Shown piece by piece: positions 1 to 10,000 of a stretch of DNA of 44,392 bases (positions are counted from its first letter, which is position 1; each line of letters starts with the position of its first letter). A program made the translations under genes and the position numbers. This DNA is from Longimicrobium sp. (lineage in GTDB: Bacteria; Gemmatimonadota; Gemmatimonadetes; Longimicrobiales; Longimicrobiaceae), in NCBI GenBank assembly GCA_036389135.1, contig DASVQP010000119.1, forward strand, positions 1 to 44,392, read 5' to 3'. Below the pieces are notes generated by a model, which was given only the letters and a program-made list of their open reading frames with translations, searched no databases and was not told where the DNA came from.

Positions 1-43
1 CCGCGCAGATGGCGAGGAGCGACGCGAAGAGCTTGGTACGCAT
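1..43 (-). CDS. 5' end of a secreted protein (truncated by window edge)
   Basis: Only the first 14 codons are in the window. They start at an ATG on the minus strand and read MRTKLFASLLAICA, which has the basic N-terminus and hydrophobic core expected of a Sec signal peptide or lipoprotein signal. The rest of the gene lies to the left of the window, so nothing can be said about its function. Confidence 0.55.
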   Translation of the reverse strand, partial: MRTKLFASLLAICA

Positions 44-815
44 GGTCTAAACCCTCTCGTGTGGGTGGTCCCTCCAAAGCGCCAAGGGGGCGCAGGGAGA
101 AGCTACCTTAGGCACACGGATCACGCCACCTAGCACGGGGAAACCGAACGCGCCAGTCCGCACGGGGAGGGGCGTCGTCGTCGCAGTTTTCCTCGGTGCG
201 CGCGGGCACTCTGTCCACTCTGGTCAGGCCAGCCGAGGACTCCCGGCTACGGTTGCTCCATTTCCCGACAAGTCGCACGGACTACCCCCTTCACACCACA
301 AACGTCGATATTCAAGTGCGCTCCCGAAGCGAGTCCGAGCCTTTTCTGCCTCCGCGCATGCAAATCGTGAGGATCATCGTGACCCAACTCGGTGCGCGCT
401 CCGGCGGGTGGTGGCAACGGACCACCGTGACGGTGGCTCCGGTGTTTCGACTCATCTCCACGGCGAGTGGCGCGACACGCCGACCGTGAAAACCGTTTGG
501 GTGAGGTGATGGTATCAAGCACCAGGGGCGCCCCGGGCACGATGCACACTTGGGGACCACACCAAGCGGGCCACCGCTGGAGCACCATCGGCCCGACTCG
601 CCCCCAACCGCCGCAGGCACGCGGGGAACTGCGTGATCCCCGCGGACCGCCGGCCGCCGGTCCGTCTTCATCCATCTCCACTCCCGAAGAGCACCCCGGC
701 CGCGAGGCCGGTCCGCAAAACCAGGGGTCTCCCCGAGACAGCCCAGTTGCCGAAGAGTGGGAGCCGGCCCGCAGACGGGCCGGCTGCACCCTCCGAATCC
801 GAGGAGCGTAGTACA
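44..815. other. Long intergenic region between divergent genes
   Basis: This stretch of about 770 bases lies between a minus-strand secreted-protein gene and the plus-strand sigma factor gene. Several long open frames cross it on both strands, but they look like random GC-rich frames rich in Arg, Pro and Gly, with no domain. I recognise no gene. The notable element is a perfect hairpin at 762-785, listed separately. The region presumably holds promoters for both divergent genes, but I cannot assign -35/-10 boxes with confidence. Confidence 0.4.
762..785 (+). promoter_or_regulatory. Perfect 10-bp hairpin just upstream of the sigma factor RBS
   Basis: AGCCGGCCCG and CGGGCCGGCT form a perfect 10-bp stem with a 4-nt loop (CAGA). 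It ends about 15 nt before the GAGGAG ribosome-binding site and 30 nt before the proposed GTG start. No U-run follows, so it is not a classical terminator. It could stabilise the leader or modulate translation of the sigma factor. If the gene really starts further upstream (633), the hairpin is coding sequence. Confidence 0.35.
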
Positions 816-1547
816 GTGGCCACAAGACCGACACGCGCGGAGGCGCGTGACGGCGGCCCCATGCAGGCCGCCGACACCAGTGCAAGCCCCCAGGCGGCCG
901 CCCCGCAACCGCCGCGCGCCAAGCTCCCGCCCGCTCCCGCGCTCACCCCGCTCCCGGAGAGCGACGAGGAACTGTTCAGGCTGTATGCTGAAACGGACTC
1001 CGACCGCGCACTGCGCGAGGTCGTGAACCGCTACCAGCCCAAGATCATGCGGTTCTTCCTGCGCAATCCCGCGACCCACTCGCGGGCTGAGGACCTGACG
1101 CAGGAGGTCTTCATCCGGATCATTCGCAACCGCACGTCGTTCGACCCGGCGCAAAAGTTCTCCACGTGGAGCAAGACCATCGCCGAGCGGATCGCGATCA
1201 ACGCCGCGCGCGGCGCTCAGCGCAGCCGGGTGACGAGCTTCACCGACATGGGGGTCGACCCCGAAGCCGAGCCTTCGTGGAGCATGGATCCCGTCGACAC
1301 GGAGCCGCTACCCGACCGAGCGGCGGAGCAGAGCGAGCTACGGGGGATTCTGAGTGAAGCGTTGGAGCAGGTGGAAGAGCGGTACCGGCTTCCCGCCGTA
1401 CTCCACTTCATCGAAGGGCTCACCCACACCGAGGCGGCAAAGCGCCTGGGAATCCCGGTCGGCACGGCGAAAAGCCGCACCCACCACGCGATCGAAGACC
1501 TTCGCACGCTCCTGGGCGCAAGATTTCCGGGCCTAATCGCGGCGTAA
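816..1547 (+). CDS. ECF-type RNA polymerase sigma factor (sigma-70 family)
   Basis: This 243-aa protein has the two-domain layout of extracytoplasmic-function sigma factors, which direct RNA polymerase to a dedicated promoter set. Sigma-2 lies around residues 50-130, with the core-binding/-10 signature DLTQEVFIRI at about 93-102. Sigma-4 is at 195-235, with the helix-turn-helix EGLTHTEAAKRLGIPVGTAK. I chose the GTG at 816 because GAGGAG (801-806) precedes it by 9 nt. The frame stays open up to 633, and an ATG at 861 lacks well-placed spacing. The Pro/Ala-rich first 45 residues are unusual for the family. No anti-sigma factor is adjacent; the next gene, a lipoprotein, is separated by a terminator-like hairpin, so the regulatory partner is unknown. 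Confidence 0.9.
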   Translation: MATRPTRAEARDGGPMQAADTSASPQAAAPQPPRAKLPPAPALTPLPESDEELFRLYAETDSDRALREVVNRYQPKIMRFFLRNPATHSRAEDLTQEVFIRIIRNRTSFDPAQKFSTWSKTIAERIAINAARGAQRSRVTSFTDMGVDPEAEPSWSMDPVDTEPLPDRAAEQSELRGILSEALEQVEERYRLPAVLHFIEGLTHTEAAKRLGIPVGTAKSRTHHAIEDLRTLLGARFPGLIAA

Positions 1548-1636
1548 CGGCAGCGTAGCCCCGCTACTGGCGGGGCGAACCCCGGGGGGAGAAAAGTGGG
1601 TGGGCGACAAGCTATGATCGGACACCGCCGATGTAA

Positions 1637-1668
1637 CGCGGCGAGGATGGGTTTCCTCGCCGCGCTTT
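1637..1668 (+). terminator. Terminator-like hairpin after the sigma factor gene
   Basis: An 11-bp perfect stem (1637-1647 with 1654-1664) has a 6-nt loop and is followed by a short CTTTGG. It lies about 90 nt after the sigma-factor stop and 30 nt before the next ATG. The T-run is short, so termination may be partial. A second, shorter hairpin (GCCCCGC/GCGGGGC, 1558-1576) lies directly after the stop codon. Confidence 0.5.
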
Positions 1669-1694
1669 GGCGTCCCCATTTGCGAGAGGGAGGA

Positions 1695-3515
1695 ATGACC
1701 GCTCTGAGATTCGCACGCGTGCTCCTCGCCGCGTCGTCGATTCCGTTCTGCGGATCCTGCGACCGCCAACCCACGGACGGCGGCCCGCCCGCCCACGCCC
1801 CGCAGATCACCGGTGCGACGCTGGTGGCAGGCGGCGAAGGGATCGTCACGGGGATCAACCTCGACCTGCTGCCCTCCAGCATCACCGTGGACGGCCACGG
1901 CGTCGTAGCGACGCTTCGGACGGCCGCCGAGATCCGGTTCGCCATGCCGGCGAAAAGACCGTGCGAGGTGGATGGCAGGGCGGTTCAGATCGCCTCCGGA
2001 ACCGCGTCGTACGGCGGACGGCTGACCGTGCCTTCGGTGCTGCGCATGCACCCGGGCGAGTCGCGCATCCTCGGCGCCAGCGACCTGGCCGCTTGCCTGG
2101 AGTTCCCCGCAGGCGACCAGAGCTTCGTCATCACCGCGCTCAACCCGTCCATCACCGAGGCGCCGGGCGTGGTACCGCTATTCACGGTGCACACGTGGAC
2201 GAGCGCCGGAGCTCCGTCAGGCAACCTCTCGACCGGACGCGCCGCGTCGGCGATGTCCGCCACGTCGCAGCAGCAGCCGCTGCTCGCCATTACTCTCGGG
2301 GACGACTGGTACCAGACGAACCCCGCTTCGTTCGACCCGCGGTACGCAACCGCATCACCGGGCGACACCGTCGCATGGGTCGACTTCCGCAGCCCGCAGT
2401 GGTATGCGAACGGCAACGTCTGCGATGAGCCCCGCTCGCAGGTTCCCACGTTCAACGCCGTGGTCGCCGCGCAGTCCGCGTCCGGCCGCACCGTCATCGC
2501 CTACGACGCGAGGACCGCCTACCCGGGCACGTGGAATAGCGAAGCCACCCGCTCCCGTCTGACCCGCTTGGCGGATATTGTGGAGCGCTGGACGCTACCT
2601 GCGGTTCGCGAGGTCTTCGACCCGGCGTTCGAGCCCATACGGGGCGCGGGCGGTCGATGGTGGCACATCTTCAGGACCGGCGTGGCGCAGCCCACGGTCG
2701 ACCAGGCGGGGCTCCCGCAGTCGATGTGCCCGCACTTCTCTGAGGTGGCGACGACGCTCGGGCCGGACTCTCCGCCCACCACGGAAGGCCAGGTGGAAGT
2801 GCTGGCGGGGTACCTGATCCACGAGTACGGCCATCACGCGGACGACGTGATCGCGGTACGGCGATGGGGGAACGTCTTCGGGCGCGGGGCGCCGGGCTGG
2901 GGAGCGATCGGCGAGAGCTGGGCGCAGATGGTACAGGAAACCGCCGCCAGACTGGCGTCCGGCCAGGCGACCGGCGCGCGCCACGACCGATTGACGACAG
3001 GGGTGCCGTACGCCGATTTCTACGGGACCGGGTACGGCGAGCGCCCCGACCTGAGCCCGTGGGGCGGCGGGCGGGGCGCGTACGACCACGGCACCAGGCT
3101 CCTCATGTTCCTGCGCGAGCAGTGGGGCGATGCGCCGCTCGGGACCAACCGGACTCGGTTCTACCAGCAGGCCCTCGCCCTGCCGAGCTACGACTTCCCT
3201 TCCCTGGCCAGCCTGGTGGGGCTGGACGCCACGACCGCGCTCGACCGCTGGAGCCTCGCGGAAGCGACCGACGACCTGGTCGCGCCGGACGTGGCCGCCG
3301 CACGCGGCCTGCCGCAGCTCCGCACGTGGGTGCCCCAGGACCGCGAGCCCCCGTTTCAGGTCTCCCGCACCGTGAACGCGACGTACCCGGTCGCGGTGGC
3401 GCGCGGGAGCTACGCCGCGTTGTATCTCTTCGCAGCTGGCGAACTCGGCGTCTCCGTGACCATCACCAACGTCACGAGCGTGCCCAAGGTGGTGCGTGTG
3501 ACTCGCCTTCGGTAA
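1695..3515 (+). CDS. Lipoprotein with IPT/TIG-like N-domain and zinc metallopeptidase domain
   Basis: This 606-aa protein probably cleaves proteins at the outer membrane or outside the cell. The ATG at 1695 follows a purine-rich GAGAGGGAGGA and gives a lipoprotein signal peptide (Cys in IPFCGSCDRQ, around residue 18-21); in-frame starts further upstream would bury that signal. Residues about 35-150 resemble an IPT/TIG or Ig-like beta domain. The catalytic half has HEYGHH at 376-381 with a downstream Glu at 407 in GESWAQM, which fits a gluzincin-type HExxH...E zinc site. The C-terminus (about 540-606) looks like a small beta domain. It is separated from the sigma gene by a hairpin and has its own RBS. 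Substrate and exact peptidase family are unknown. Confidence 0.75.
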   Translation: MTALRFARVLLAASSIPFCGSCDRQPTDGGPPAHAPQITGATLVAGGEGIVTGINLDLLPSSITVDGHGVVATLRTAAEIRFAMPAKRPCEVDGRAVQIASGTASYGGRLTVPSVLRMHPGESRILGASDLAACLEFPAGDQSFVITALNPSITEAPGVVPLFTVHTWTSAGAPSGNLSTGRAASAMSATSQQQPLLAITLGDDWYQTNPASFDPRYATASPGDTVAWVDFRSPQWYANGNVCDEPRSQVPTFNAVVAAQSASGRTVIAYDARTAYPGTWNSEATRSRLTRLADIVERWTLPAVREVFDPAFEPIRGAGGRWWHIFRTGVAQPTVDQAGLPQSMCPHFSEVATTLGPDSPPTTEGQVEVLAGYLIHEYGHHADDVIAVRRWGNVFGRGAPGWGAIGESWAQMVQETAARLASGQATGARHDRLTTGVPYADFYGTGYGERPDLSPWGGGRGAYDHGTRLLMFLREQWGDAPLGTNRTRFYQQALALPSYDFPSLASLVGLDATTALDRWSLAEATDDLVAPDVAAARGLPQLRTWVPQDREPPFQVSRTVNATYPVAVARGSYAALYLFAAGELGVSVTITNVTSVPKVVRVTRLR

Positions 3516-3647
3516 GGCCCCGGACTCGGCTCCCCGGGCCGCCGCCGAAGCGCACAACCGCGACCGTCACCTACCTGCCCGCCGCGGCCGGGCCATCACG
3601 GCGATGGATCGCGCGACCGCAAGGTGCGCAACCACGGCGCATCCCCC

Positions 3648-4145
3648 CTATCCGCTCCACTGGCCGTTGTGGTAGTAGCTGCGCTGGCACGGAGCATCGC
3701 AGCCCTCCCCCGTCGGAAAGACGATGAAGACTCCCACCGTGTAGTCGAGTTCCCGCGCATATGCGACAAGCTTCGTCCGATCCCGCGCCTCCCCGTCCCC
3801 CCTTCCGTCGCGAGCCTTCTTGGCTTCCACGATGAGCAGATTGCGATCGTTGGCTCCCCGCTGATGAACGATGATGTCGGGGTAGATCGAGACATATCGC
3901 TCGGCCTCCTGATCACCGGGATCCGGTAGATGAACCCTTTTCGGCTCGTGTCTGTTGCGGTTGTACTCACAGTCCACGTGCCAATGTGGGAAGAGGCGCT
4001 GCAGGTACTCGCCGAGCTTGTGAGTAACCGCACGCTCCGATACATCATGGATGAGGAGATACTGATCATCGCGAAATAGCCGCGCGACGGCCACATCGAA
4101 ACGTCTGAGGATCTCATCGACCGGCAGCTCGTCAGACAAGGTCAT
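3648..4145 (-). CDS. Small PD-(D/E)XK nuclease-like protein
   Basis: This 165-aa protein has the core of the restriction-endonuclease fold. A Glu sits in an N-terminal helix (SERAVTHKLGEYL, E37), the motif YPDIIV lies at 88-93 (D90), and IVEAKKA lies at 105-111 (E107, K109), giving the D...E-x-K metal site. I chose the ATG at 4145, although no clear Shine-Dalgarno sequence precedes it. An earlier in-frame start (4244 or 4283) would overlap the end of the upstream gene with low-complexity residues. The gene lies 64 nt downstream of another PD-(D/E)XK-type protein in the same direction, so they are probably co-transcribed. The likely activity is DNA cleavage, possibly defence-related; the specificity is unknown. 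Confidence 0.65.
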   Translation of the reverse strand: MTLSDELPVDEILRRFDVAVARLFRDDQYLLIHDVSERAVTHKLGEYLQRLFPHWHVDCEYNRNRHEPKRVHLPDPGDQEAERYVSIYPDIIVHQRGANDRNLLIVEAKKARDGRGDGEARDRTKLVAYARELDYTVGVFIVFPTGEGCDAPCQRSYYHNGQWSG

Positions 4146-4209
4146 GGCTTGGAGGGGAATTGTCGAGGCGGGCCCGCGCGCGCTGGCCCGCACCGTAGCG
4201 ACGCGGGCA

Positions 4210-6684
4210 TCAAGGAGGTTTGCGCGGGACCATGTACGCGATCCCATTGCATGGATGCTTCGGTTCGTCAGCGTTGACAGCAATCACTACGGCGTGGTCC
4301 GCTCTCGCGTTCACCCTGGCCGATGCGGCCGCGCGGCCCATCAACTGGTGGCGATCAGCCGCCTCCGCCTCGCGATAGGCGACGCATGCAATGGGTGCTC
4401 GCCCGTGCTGCGGGTCACTCTTCAGGATGACGAACGGGTCGGTTCCTGCCGGCACCTGGCCTTTGCGAACCTTGTTGCGGGCGATCCTCAAGCCGCGCTC
4501 GAGGGTCAGCTGTTCTTCTTCGGACGCGCGAAGCAGCTCGATGGCGAGCAAGGACCACATGGGTGGACGGTGCGCTTCGATATAGTCCACGAGATCGCTC
4601 CACCACGCCGACATCCTGCGCCGGGGACGGTCCTTCGCGCCTCCCGAAGCCCAGCGGCCATAGTAGGCGTCAACGGTGTCGGTTGAATGACCTCCGATCT
4701 GGAGGAGGAATGCAGGGTCGAACTCCGAGTTTCCAATGTTGAAGCCCGTCTCCAGGTAAAAAGCGAGCAGGTCCATTTCGTCGCCGTAGAAATTGACGCG
4801 CTGCTCGAACTCCGTCCGGCGGATTAGGTAGTGCAGTTTTTCCGACGGACGTACCAATGTCTGGAAGATAACCTCCAGTTCGCCCAGGCTGATCGTCGGC
4901 GCGAAGGGAGCATCCTCGGCCACGATTCCCGCCGCTCGGAGAGTATTCCACTGAGTTGCGATCGGCCCCAGCTGATCGAATACGATGCTGACGGGGACGA
5001 ACAGACGTACTTCCGAAACGTCGATCTCGTTCACCTTTCCGTCTCTCGTCCCGAGGCGCAGCGTGCCGCCCGAATCCTTCAGGAGCGTTGCGAAGCGCGC
5101 CGCTTGTGCAGCGGGGGCCGCCCTGAGCTTCACGATGTCGTCTTCAAGGCTCTTGTCCCCGCCACGGCGCGAGGTCGGCCGTAGCTGACCAGACTTGTCC
5201 TCCACGATGAGCGCCACCCGGTCTACTACCATCAGCAGGTCGTTCTCCCACTGTATTCCGTCCTCATCCTTCCACGTGGAGGCACGCCACCACCGGCCTT
5301 CGGGAAACGCGGTGGTGAACAGCTTTGCCGAAGCGTCCTCTAGGTAGCCCGCTCGTCTCTCCTCGTATCGCTTCAACAGCGGCTTCTGCCCGGCCAAGAG
5401 GCCTTTGAGCATGTCGAGCAGGAAGCTGTAGAGGAGCGCAGGGTTGGGGAGAAAGAAGACGTCCTCGTTCGGGCGGATGAGGGGTCGCTGCCATACCGGG
5501 TTTCCGAGAAAGACGTGCTCCGCGTCCGCGGCGGAAAGTTCGCCAAAGCCCAGGGACCACGCATTGGCGACCCGTTGCAAGTCTGCCCTTGACGTGCCCT
5601 CACGGCACGCGTCCATCCAGTCGTCCAGCGTCAGGATGAAGATGTCCGGGAACCGCAGAGCGGCGTGGTCTAGGAGCGCCAGTCGGGCCTGGGCAAGTGG
5701 CAGGAGCCGCAGCACGGCGGCAAGCGCCTCCGGGGAATCGGACAAATCCGGGAACGCCGCGTAGTACCGCGTGCACATCTCCTTGACCGAGCGCGCCTGG
5801 AATGCGGGTCGTAGCCGCGCGTACGTGGCGTTGAGCCTCGTTTCGATGGTCCGGATTACCTGTTGGAGCATATCGATCAGGTCAGTGGCCGAGGTGCCCC
5901 AGAGCGCGCGGAAGTCGTCGTCCAGCGGACCAAAGAGCTCGCGGGAGATCCGGACCATCTGGTCTGGGTACGCCCAATTGCGGGTGATCTGAGTGGACGC
6001 GCGCGCTTGCTCGCGGACGAACAGTCGCCGCGAGTCCTCGATCCCGGATACTTCAGCCAGATCCCGCAGCCGCCGCATGTGGAAGGCGCCACTAACGCCC
6101 GCAGCCAGGTCCTGAATCTCCTTGATCTCAAGGGATGAGAGGATCCGCTGGCTGTCGTTCTGGGGGGTTCGCAGCGCGAACGCCTGAATGACCTCGGAGA
6201 ACGCCTGCAGCATCACGCCGGGTGCCCGGTCGGCGCCGGGCCGGCTCTGCGTGAACCCCGAGGCCATTCCGGCGAGAGCCAGCAGGTGGAGTGGATGGGC
6301 TCCTGCGACCGTTGCCGTAAGCTGCGGCAGCAGTGCATTGTACTCCCGTGCAAAACGCTCCCCCAGATCTCGCAGGTGCTGCTGCCTTTCGTCGGAAGTG
6401 CGTCCCGCGAGCCGCGGCCTTCCCTGCACGAACTCCGTGAGCGGGGGCATCCCTGGCTGTGTGGGAAGCCCGCGCTCAGGAGGTGAGCGTTTCCGCTTCG
6501 GCTTTGCGCGCCCGCGCTTCTTCTCCTTGCCTCTACGTCCTGCCACTGTGGTCGGTCCTAGCTCTGCTGGTGTACTCGGCTCCGTCTGCGCGGCCGGGAC
6601 GTGAAGCACGGTTCGCGCCGGAGAGCCGGGGCCGGATCGACCCTGTCTGCGACTTCCGGTTCTCCGGGCAGGACACCTTCGCAA
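4210..6684 (-). CDS. Large hypothetical protein with internal PD-(D/E)XK nuclease-like motif
   Basis: This is an 824-aa protein if read from the TTG at 6684. That start has no Shine-Dalgarno sequence, so a GTG at 6609 or a later start is possible. The first about 75 residues are basic and low in complexity (KKRGRAKPKRKR), suggesting nucleic-acid binding. The middle is alpha-helical with no family I recognise. At about 480-497 it carries ENDLLMVVDRVALIVEDKSG, matching the D...(D/E)-x-K core of restriction-endonuclease-fold enzymes (D482, E495, K497). The C-terminal end ('HAVVIAVNADEP') may be a small extra domain. It sits directly upstream of a second, small PD-(D/E)XK protein and downstream of the pilin operon's terminator. 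A defence or DNA-repair role is inference. Confidence 0.7.
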   Translation of the reverse strand: MRRCPARRTGSRRQGRSGPGSPARTVLHVPAAQTEPSTPAELGPTTVAGRRGKEKKRGRAKPKRKRSPPERGLPTQPGMPPLTEFVQGRPRLAGRTSDERQQHLRDLGERFAREYNALLPQLTATVAGAHPLHLLALAGMASGFTQSRPGADRAPGVMLQAFSEVIQAFALRTPQNDSQRILSSLEIKEIQDLAAGVSGAFHMRRLRDLAEVSGIEDSRRLFVREQARASTQITRNWAYPDQMVRISRELFGPLDDDFRALWGTSATDLIDMLQQVIRTIETRLNATYARLRPAFQARSVKEMCTRYYAAFPDLSDSPEALAAVLRLLPLAQARLALLDHAALRFPDIFILTLDDWMDACREGTSRADLQRVANAWSLGFGELSAADAEHVFLGNPVWQRPLIRPNEDVFFLPNPALLYSFLLDMLKGLLAGQKPLLKRYEERRAGYLEDASAKLFTTAFPEGRWWRASTWKDEDGIQWENDLLMVVDRVALIVEDKSGQLRPTSRRGGDKSLEDDIVKLRAAPAAQAARFATLLKDSGGTLRLGTRDGKVNEIDVSEVRLFVPVSIVFDQLGPIATQWNTLRAAGIVAEDAPFAPTISLGELEVIFQTLVRPSEKLHYLIRRTEFEQRVNFYGDEMDLLAFYLETGFNIGNSEFDPAFLLQIGGHSTDTVDAYYGRWASGGAKDRPRRRMSAWWSDLVDYIEAHRPPMWSLLAIELLRASEEEQLTLERGLRIARNKVRKGQVPAGTDPFVILKSDPQHGRAPIACVAYREAEAADRHQLMGRAAASARVNARADHAVVIAVNADEPKHPCNGIAYMVPRKPP

Positions 6685-6712
6685 TGAAGCTACAGCTGAA
6701 TTTCAACCTTCT

Positions 6713-6749
6713 AGAAAAGAAGCCCCCCAGGCGGAAGTGCCTGGGGGGC
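6713..6749 (-). terminator. Strong Rho-independent terminator of the giant-pilin operon
   Basis: An 11-bp perfect stem (6722-6732 GCCCCCCAGGC with 6739-6749) encloses a 6-nt loop. Read on the minus strand it is followed by TTCTTTTCT. It lies about 20 nt after the stop of the small lipoprotein gene, the last gene of the minus-strand operon starting near 13.3 kb. The plus-strand side has no T-run. Confidence 0.85.
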
Positions 6750-6769
6750 ATCAACAACGAAGTGCGTTC

Positions 6770-7099
6770 TCACTTCGCCATGTCCGGCAGGGAAGTTCGC
6801 GGCATCAGCCGCGCTCGCGCGACAGCTTCCGGGTGCGCGGCAGCCCAGGCCTCGAGCCACGCGTGCAGCTCGGAAAGCACCGAGTCCGCCGGCACCCCCC
6901 GGCCGTCTACGGCAGTCGAATACGCCATCATCTTCGCACTGACGGTGGGATCTGCGATTAGGTTCTGCAGGTAAAGCAGCTCACCCACCCGCGCGGTCCT
7001 CTCCTCACGTCCCACCCCCTCGTCTGATCGGCACGCTACCGCCGTGAGGATCGCCACCACCGCGATCGCTCTCCGCATCCGACTCTTGTGCTGGTTCAT
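6770..7099 (-). CDS. Small lipoprotein downstream of giant pilin-like protein
   Basis: This is a 109-aa protein with a lipoprotein signal peptide: a basic start, then AIAVVAILTAVAC with the lipobox Cys near residue 22. The mature part is helical with no recognised domain. The ATG at 7099 overlaps the stop codon of the giant pilin-like gene (ATGA), so the two are translationally coupled and probably act together. Longer in-frame starts would run antisense-like, Arg/Gly-rich sequence through the pilin gene and are rejected. A role as a pilotin-like or periplasmic accessory of the pilin is inference. Confidence 0.75.
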   Translation of the reverse strand: MNQHKSRMRRAIAVVAILTAVACRSDEGVGREERTARVGELLYLQNLIADPTVSAKMMAYSTAVDGRGVPADSVLSELHAWLEAWAAAHPEAVARARLMPRTSLPDMAK

Positions 7100-10000
7100 T
7101 TCAGAACCTCCCCGCCCCTGCCGGGATCGAAGCAGTTGCTGCCGCCGGCCCCGCTCACGCTGTCGGAGCCCCGCCCGACCTTCCCCTGATCGTCCTTCAC
7201 CACCCACGTCGCGGTCACCCGCTCGCACGGCGATGGCTGCAGGTCCACAGACGCTCCCCGCGTGGTCCAGCTCGTCGCGCCGCCCTCGATCAGATCCTCG
7301 GACGTGATCTCCCACCACGAATCGACGATCCTGCCGCTGGGGCTGTCACCGGCGCCCGCGGCGACGTACGTCCCCTCGCCGGTCGCGGTGACCGACACCG
7401 TGGCCGTCGGGCCGGCATCACCCGTGACTGTCGTGTCGTAGGCCGCTCTCCACTGGCCCTTGTCGTGGTTCCGATAGCCCGATACGGACGTCCACCGATC
7501 ACGTGCGTCCTGGACGTACAGCGTGATCCAGGCATCGTCCGGCACCCAGTGCGGCCCGCCGTCGAATACGCCCGTCGCCTTCGCCAGGTTGATGTTCAGC
7601 ACCAGCGGGTGGTTCGCCAGATTCGGGCTCGAAGGCCAGCCGTGGGCGGACGTGCCGGTGGTCGTGAGCACGCGCCACCGGCCGTCCTGTGCTCTGGCGA
7701 CGGCGCTGGGGAAATTGCTCCCGAACGTGTAGCTCCCCCATTCCGGGGTCGTGCCGCCGTTCCCTGAGTACGTCACCGTCGCTGGCCGGTCCGGATCGTC
7801 GGTGTTGTGCAGCTTTACCCGGATCACGGCATAGGCAGCCTTGATCGGTACATCGCCCACCGAGGGCCGTAGATCGATCTCCCAGCGAGCGTTCCCGTGC
7901 TCCGCATCACACTGGTTGTCCCACCAGACGTCCAGGCACCAGTCCTGGTCCGTCCACCACCCACGGTACCGCCACGCCAGCCGCGCGGCGGTCGGGCGCA
8001 ACGTCGTGATCGGCTGGCAGTTCGGTTCACTCGACCGACCCGCCGCGTCCACGGCGGTGAGGCACACGAAGAACGTGCCCTGCAGGTCGTACGCGCGCTC
8101 TACGGTCGGCGTGCCGACCTCATCGCGCGCGGTCTCCCACGCGCCCGTGTAGACGAACCGACTCTGCGAAGCGTCCCACTGGTGCATGAACAGCCCCCAG
8201 GTCCACTCGTACCGGACGATCGGCGATCCCACGGGGCTCCACGACCGGCTTCCGTCGAAGGTTGCCCACTTGCGGACGTAGACCGGGCTCGGCGCGTCCC
8301 ACACGGCCGTCGGACGCGTCTCCCGGATGACGTTGTAGAAGCCTCCGTCCACCCGGTTCACAGCAGCCTCTTCGTCGTAGGCCACCGCCTCCACCCGCAG
8401 ACCCGTCCCCGCGCCGGCTGCGCGAAGGGAGTGCGGCACCCGGACCGTGTCCCTCGCTGCAACCCGAACACCGCAGATCGGGCTGGCGCCAACCGAGGCG
8501 AGCTTCGTGGCGTCGAGCGAGGTGATCGCGACGCAAAAGCTGCGAGTCGCGTTGCTCCGGTTCCGAAGCGTGTAGCCCAGCACACGCTCGTCACCCACAT
8601 CCCAGAAGAGGGGCGACGCCGGAAGCCGGACCCACTCCGGGCTCGCGACCACGAGGTCCGCTTCCACCGTCAGCTGCGCGGAGGCGGAGAGGGATCCCGC
8701 ACCGGTCTGGTATGCCGTGAGGGCGAGGACATTCGTCCAGCCGGCCAGAGCATCCGTTGACGCCGAGTACGAGACCGGGACCCGGACTGCGGATGACGAC
8801 GTCCCGGCGGCGCCGGCCGTCCGGCATGGAGGCGCCGCGACATCCGGTCCCGTGACCAGCCCATCGTTCACGTTCCCCGGCTGGGTTTCCACGGTGAAGC
8901 ACAGCTCCGCGGGCACGTTGCTGCGGTTGACCACCGTGGCGGAGTCGACCGCCGCCTCGCCCGGCCGCAGGAGGCGGCTCGCCTTCCACGTGACGGAGGG
9001 GGCGCGGTAGACAGCGTTCACCGTGACCGCGAACTGCGCGGCATCGCTGTTCGCGCCCGCGCCGGCGTCGACCGCGGTCAGCGCCACCCCTGCCTGGGTG
9101 TAGCCGAGCGCGGATCCGGGAACGACGGCATCCACCCGGACGTCCACGCTTCCGAACGCGCCCACGCTCACCTGCGCGGGGTCGGCAGGATCGCCCACGA
9201 CGGAGGCGTCTGTGGACGTCGCGACCAGCGAGAACGCTCGGGTGAGATTGCTCCTGTTCACGAGCCGGAACACTCCGACGGTGACCGTGCCGGGATCGGC
9301 CGAGCGGGCAGCCGGTCCGGTCAACGTGGGCGGACGGACGTCGGCTGCCGTCGTGAAGTCGAAGCTCGCCTGCGCGGAGTACGGGGGCGCCGCCTTGTCG
9401 GTCGCCGACAGCGCGGGTGCGGCGCGAGCGCCGGCCGGCGAGTCGTCGCGCACACGGAACCGGGCCGTGACCGCGCGCGTCTGGAATGCCGCGAACGTCA
9501 CCTCGCCGGCGCCAGCGGACGAGACGACGCTGAGCTCGGGTCCGGCAGCGGTCGCATCGAGCCGCAGCACGCGGTCGGCGTTGCTCGCGTTGCGGACCAT
9601 CCACGTCACCTCGAACTCCTCGCCGGGCTTGCCTGAGTGCGCTGCCGGGGGCGTGATCGCGGGTGCCGCCAGCACGGTGTTCGTGCCGATCGCGACCGAT
9701 GCCGATGCCTCGTGCACGGCCGATGCGCGGTCGGCAGCGTGAAGCCGCACGTCGCTCCCGCGGCCGGCGGCCGACCCGCTCTTCACGCGGTATGTGACCG
9801 TCACCGGAAGCTCCTGTCCGCGACCGATGGTTTGCACGCCGGTGCCGGAAGAACCCAGCACTTCCACATGGGCGGGATCGCCTGCCGAGGCGGTGATCTG
9901 GAAGGACCGGGAGGTGTTGCTCTCGTTCCGCACCGCCCACGAGAGCGTGAACGGGGTCCCGGGATCGGCGGACCGCGCCGCCGGTGCACCGACCGTTGGA

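Noticed and set aside
312-1154. Long minus-strand frame opposite the sigma factor gene
   Set aside because: Shadow of a clear sigma factor on the other strand; no domain.
2595-3557. Long minus-strand frame opposite the metallopeptidase
   Set aside because: Arg/Gly-rich shadow of a gene with clear HExxH motif.
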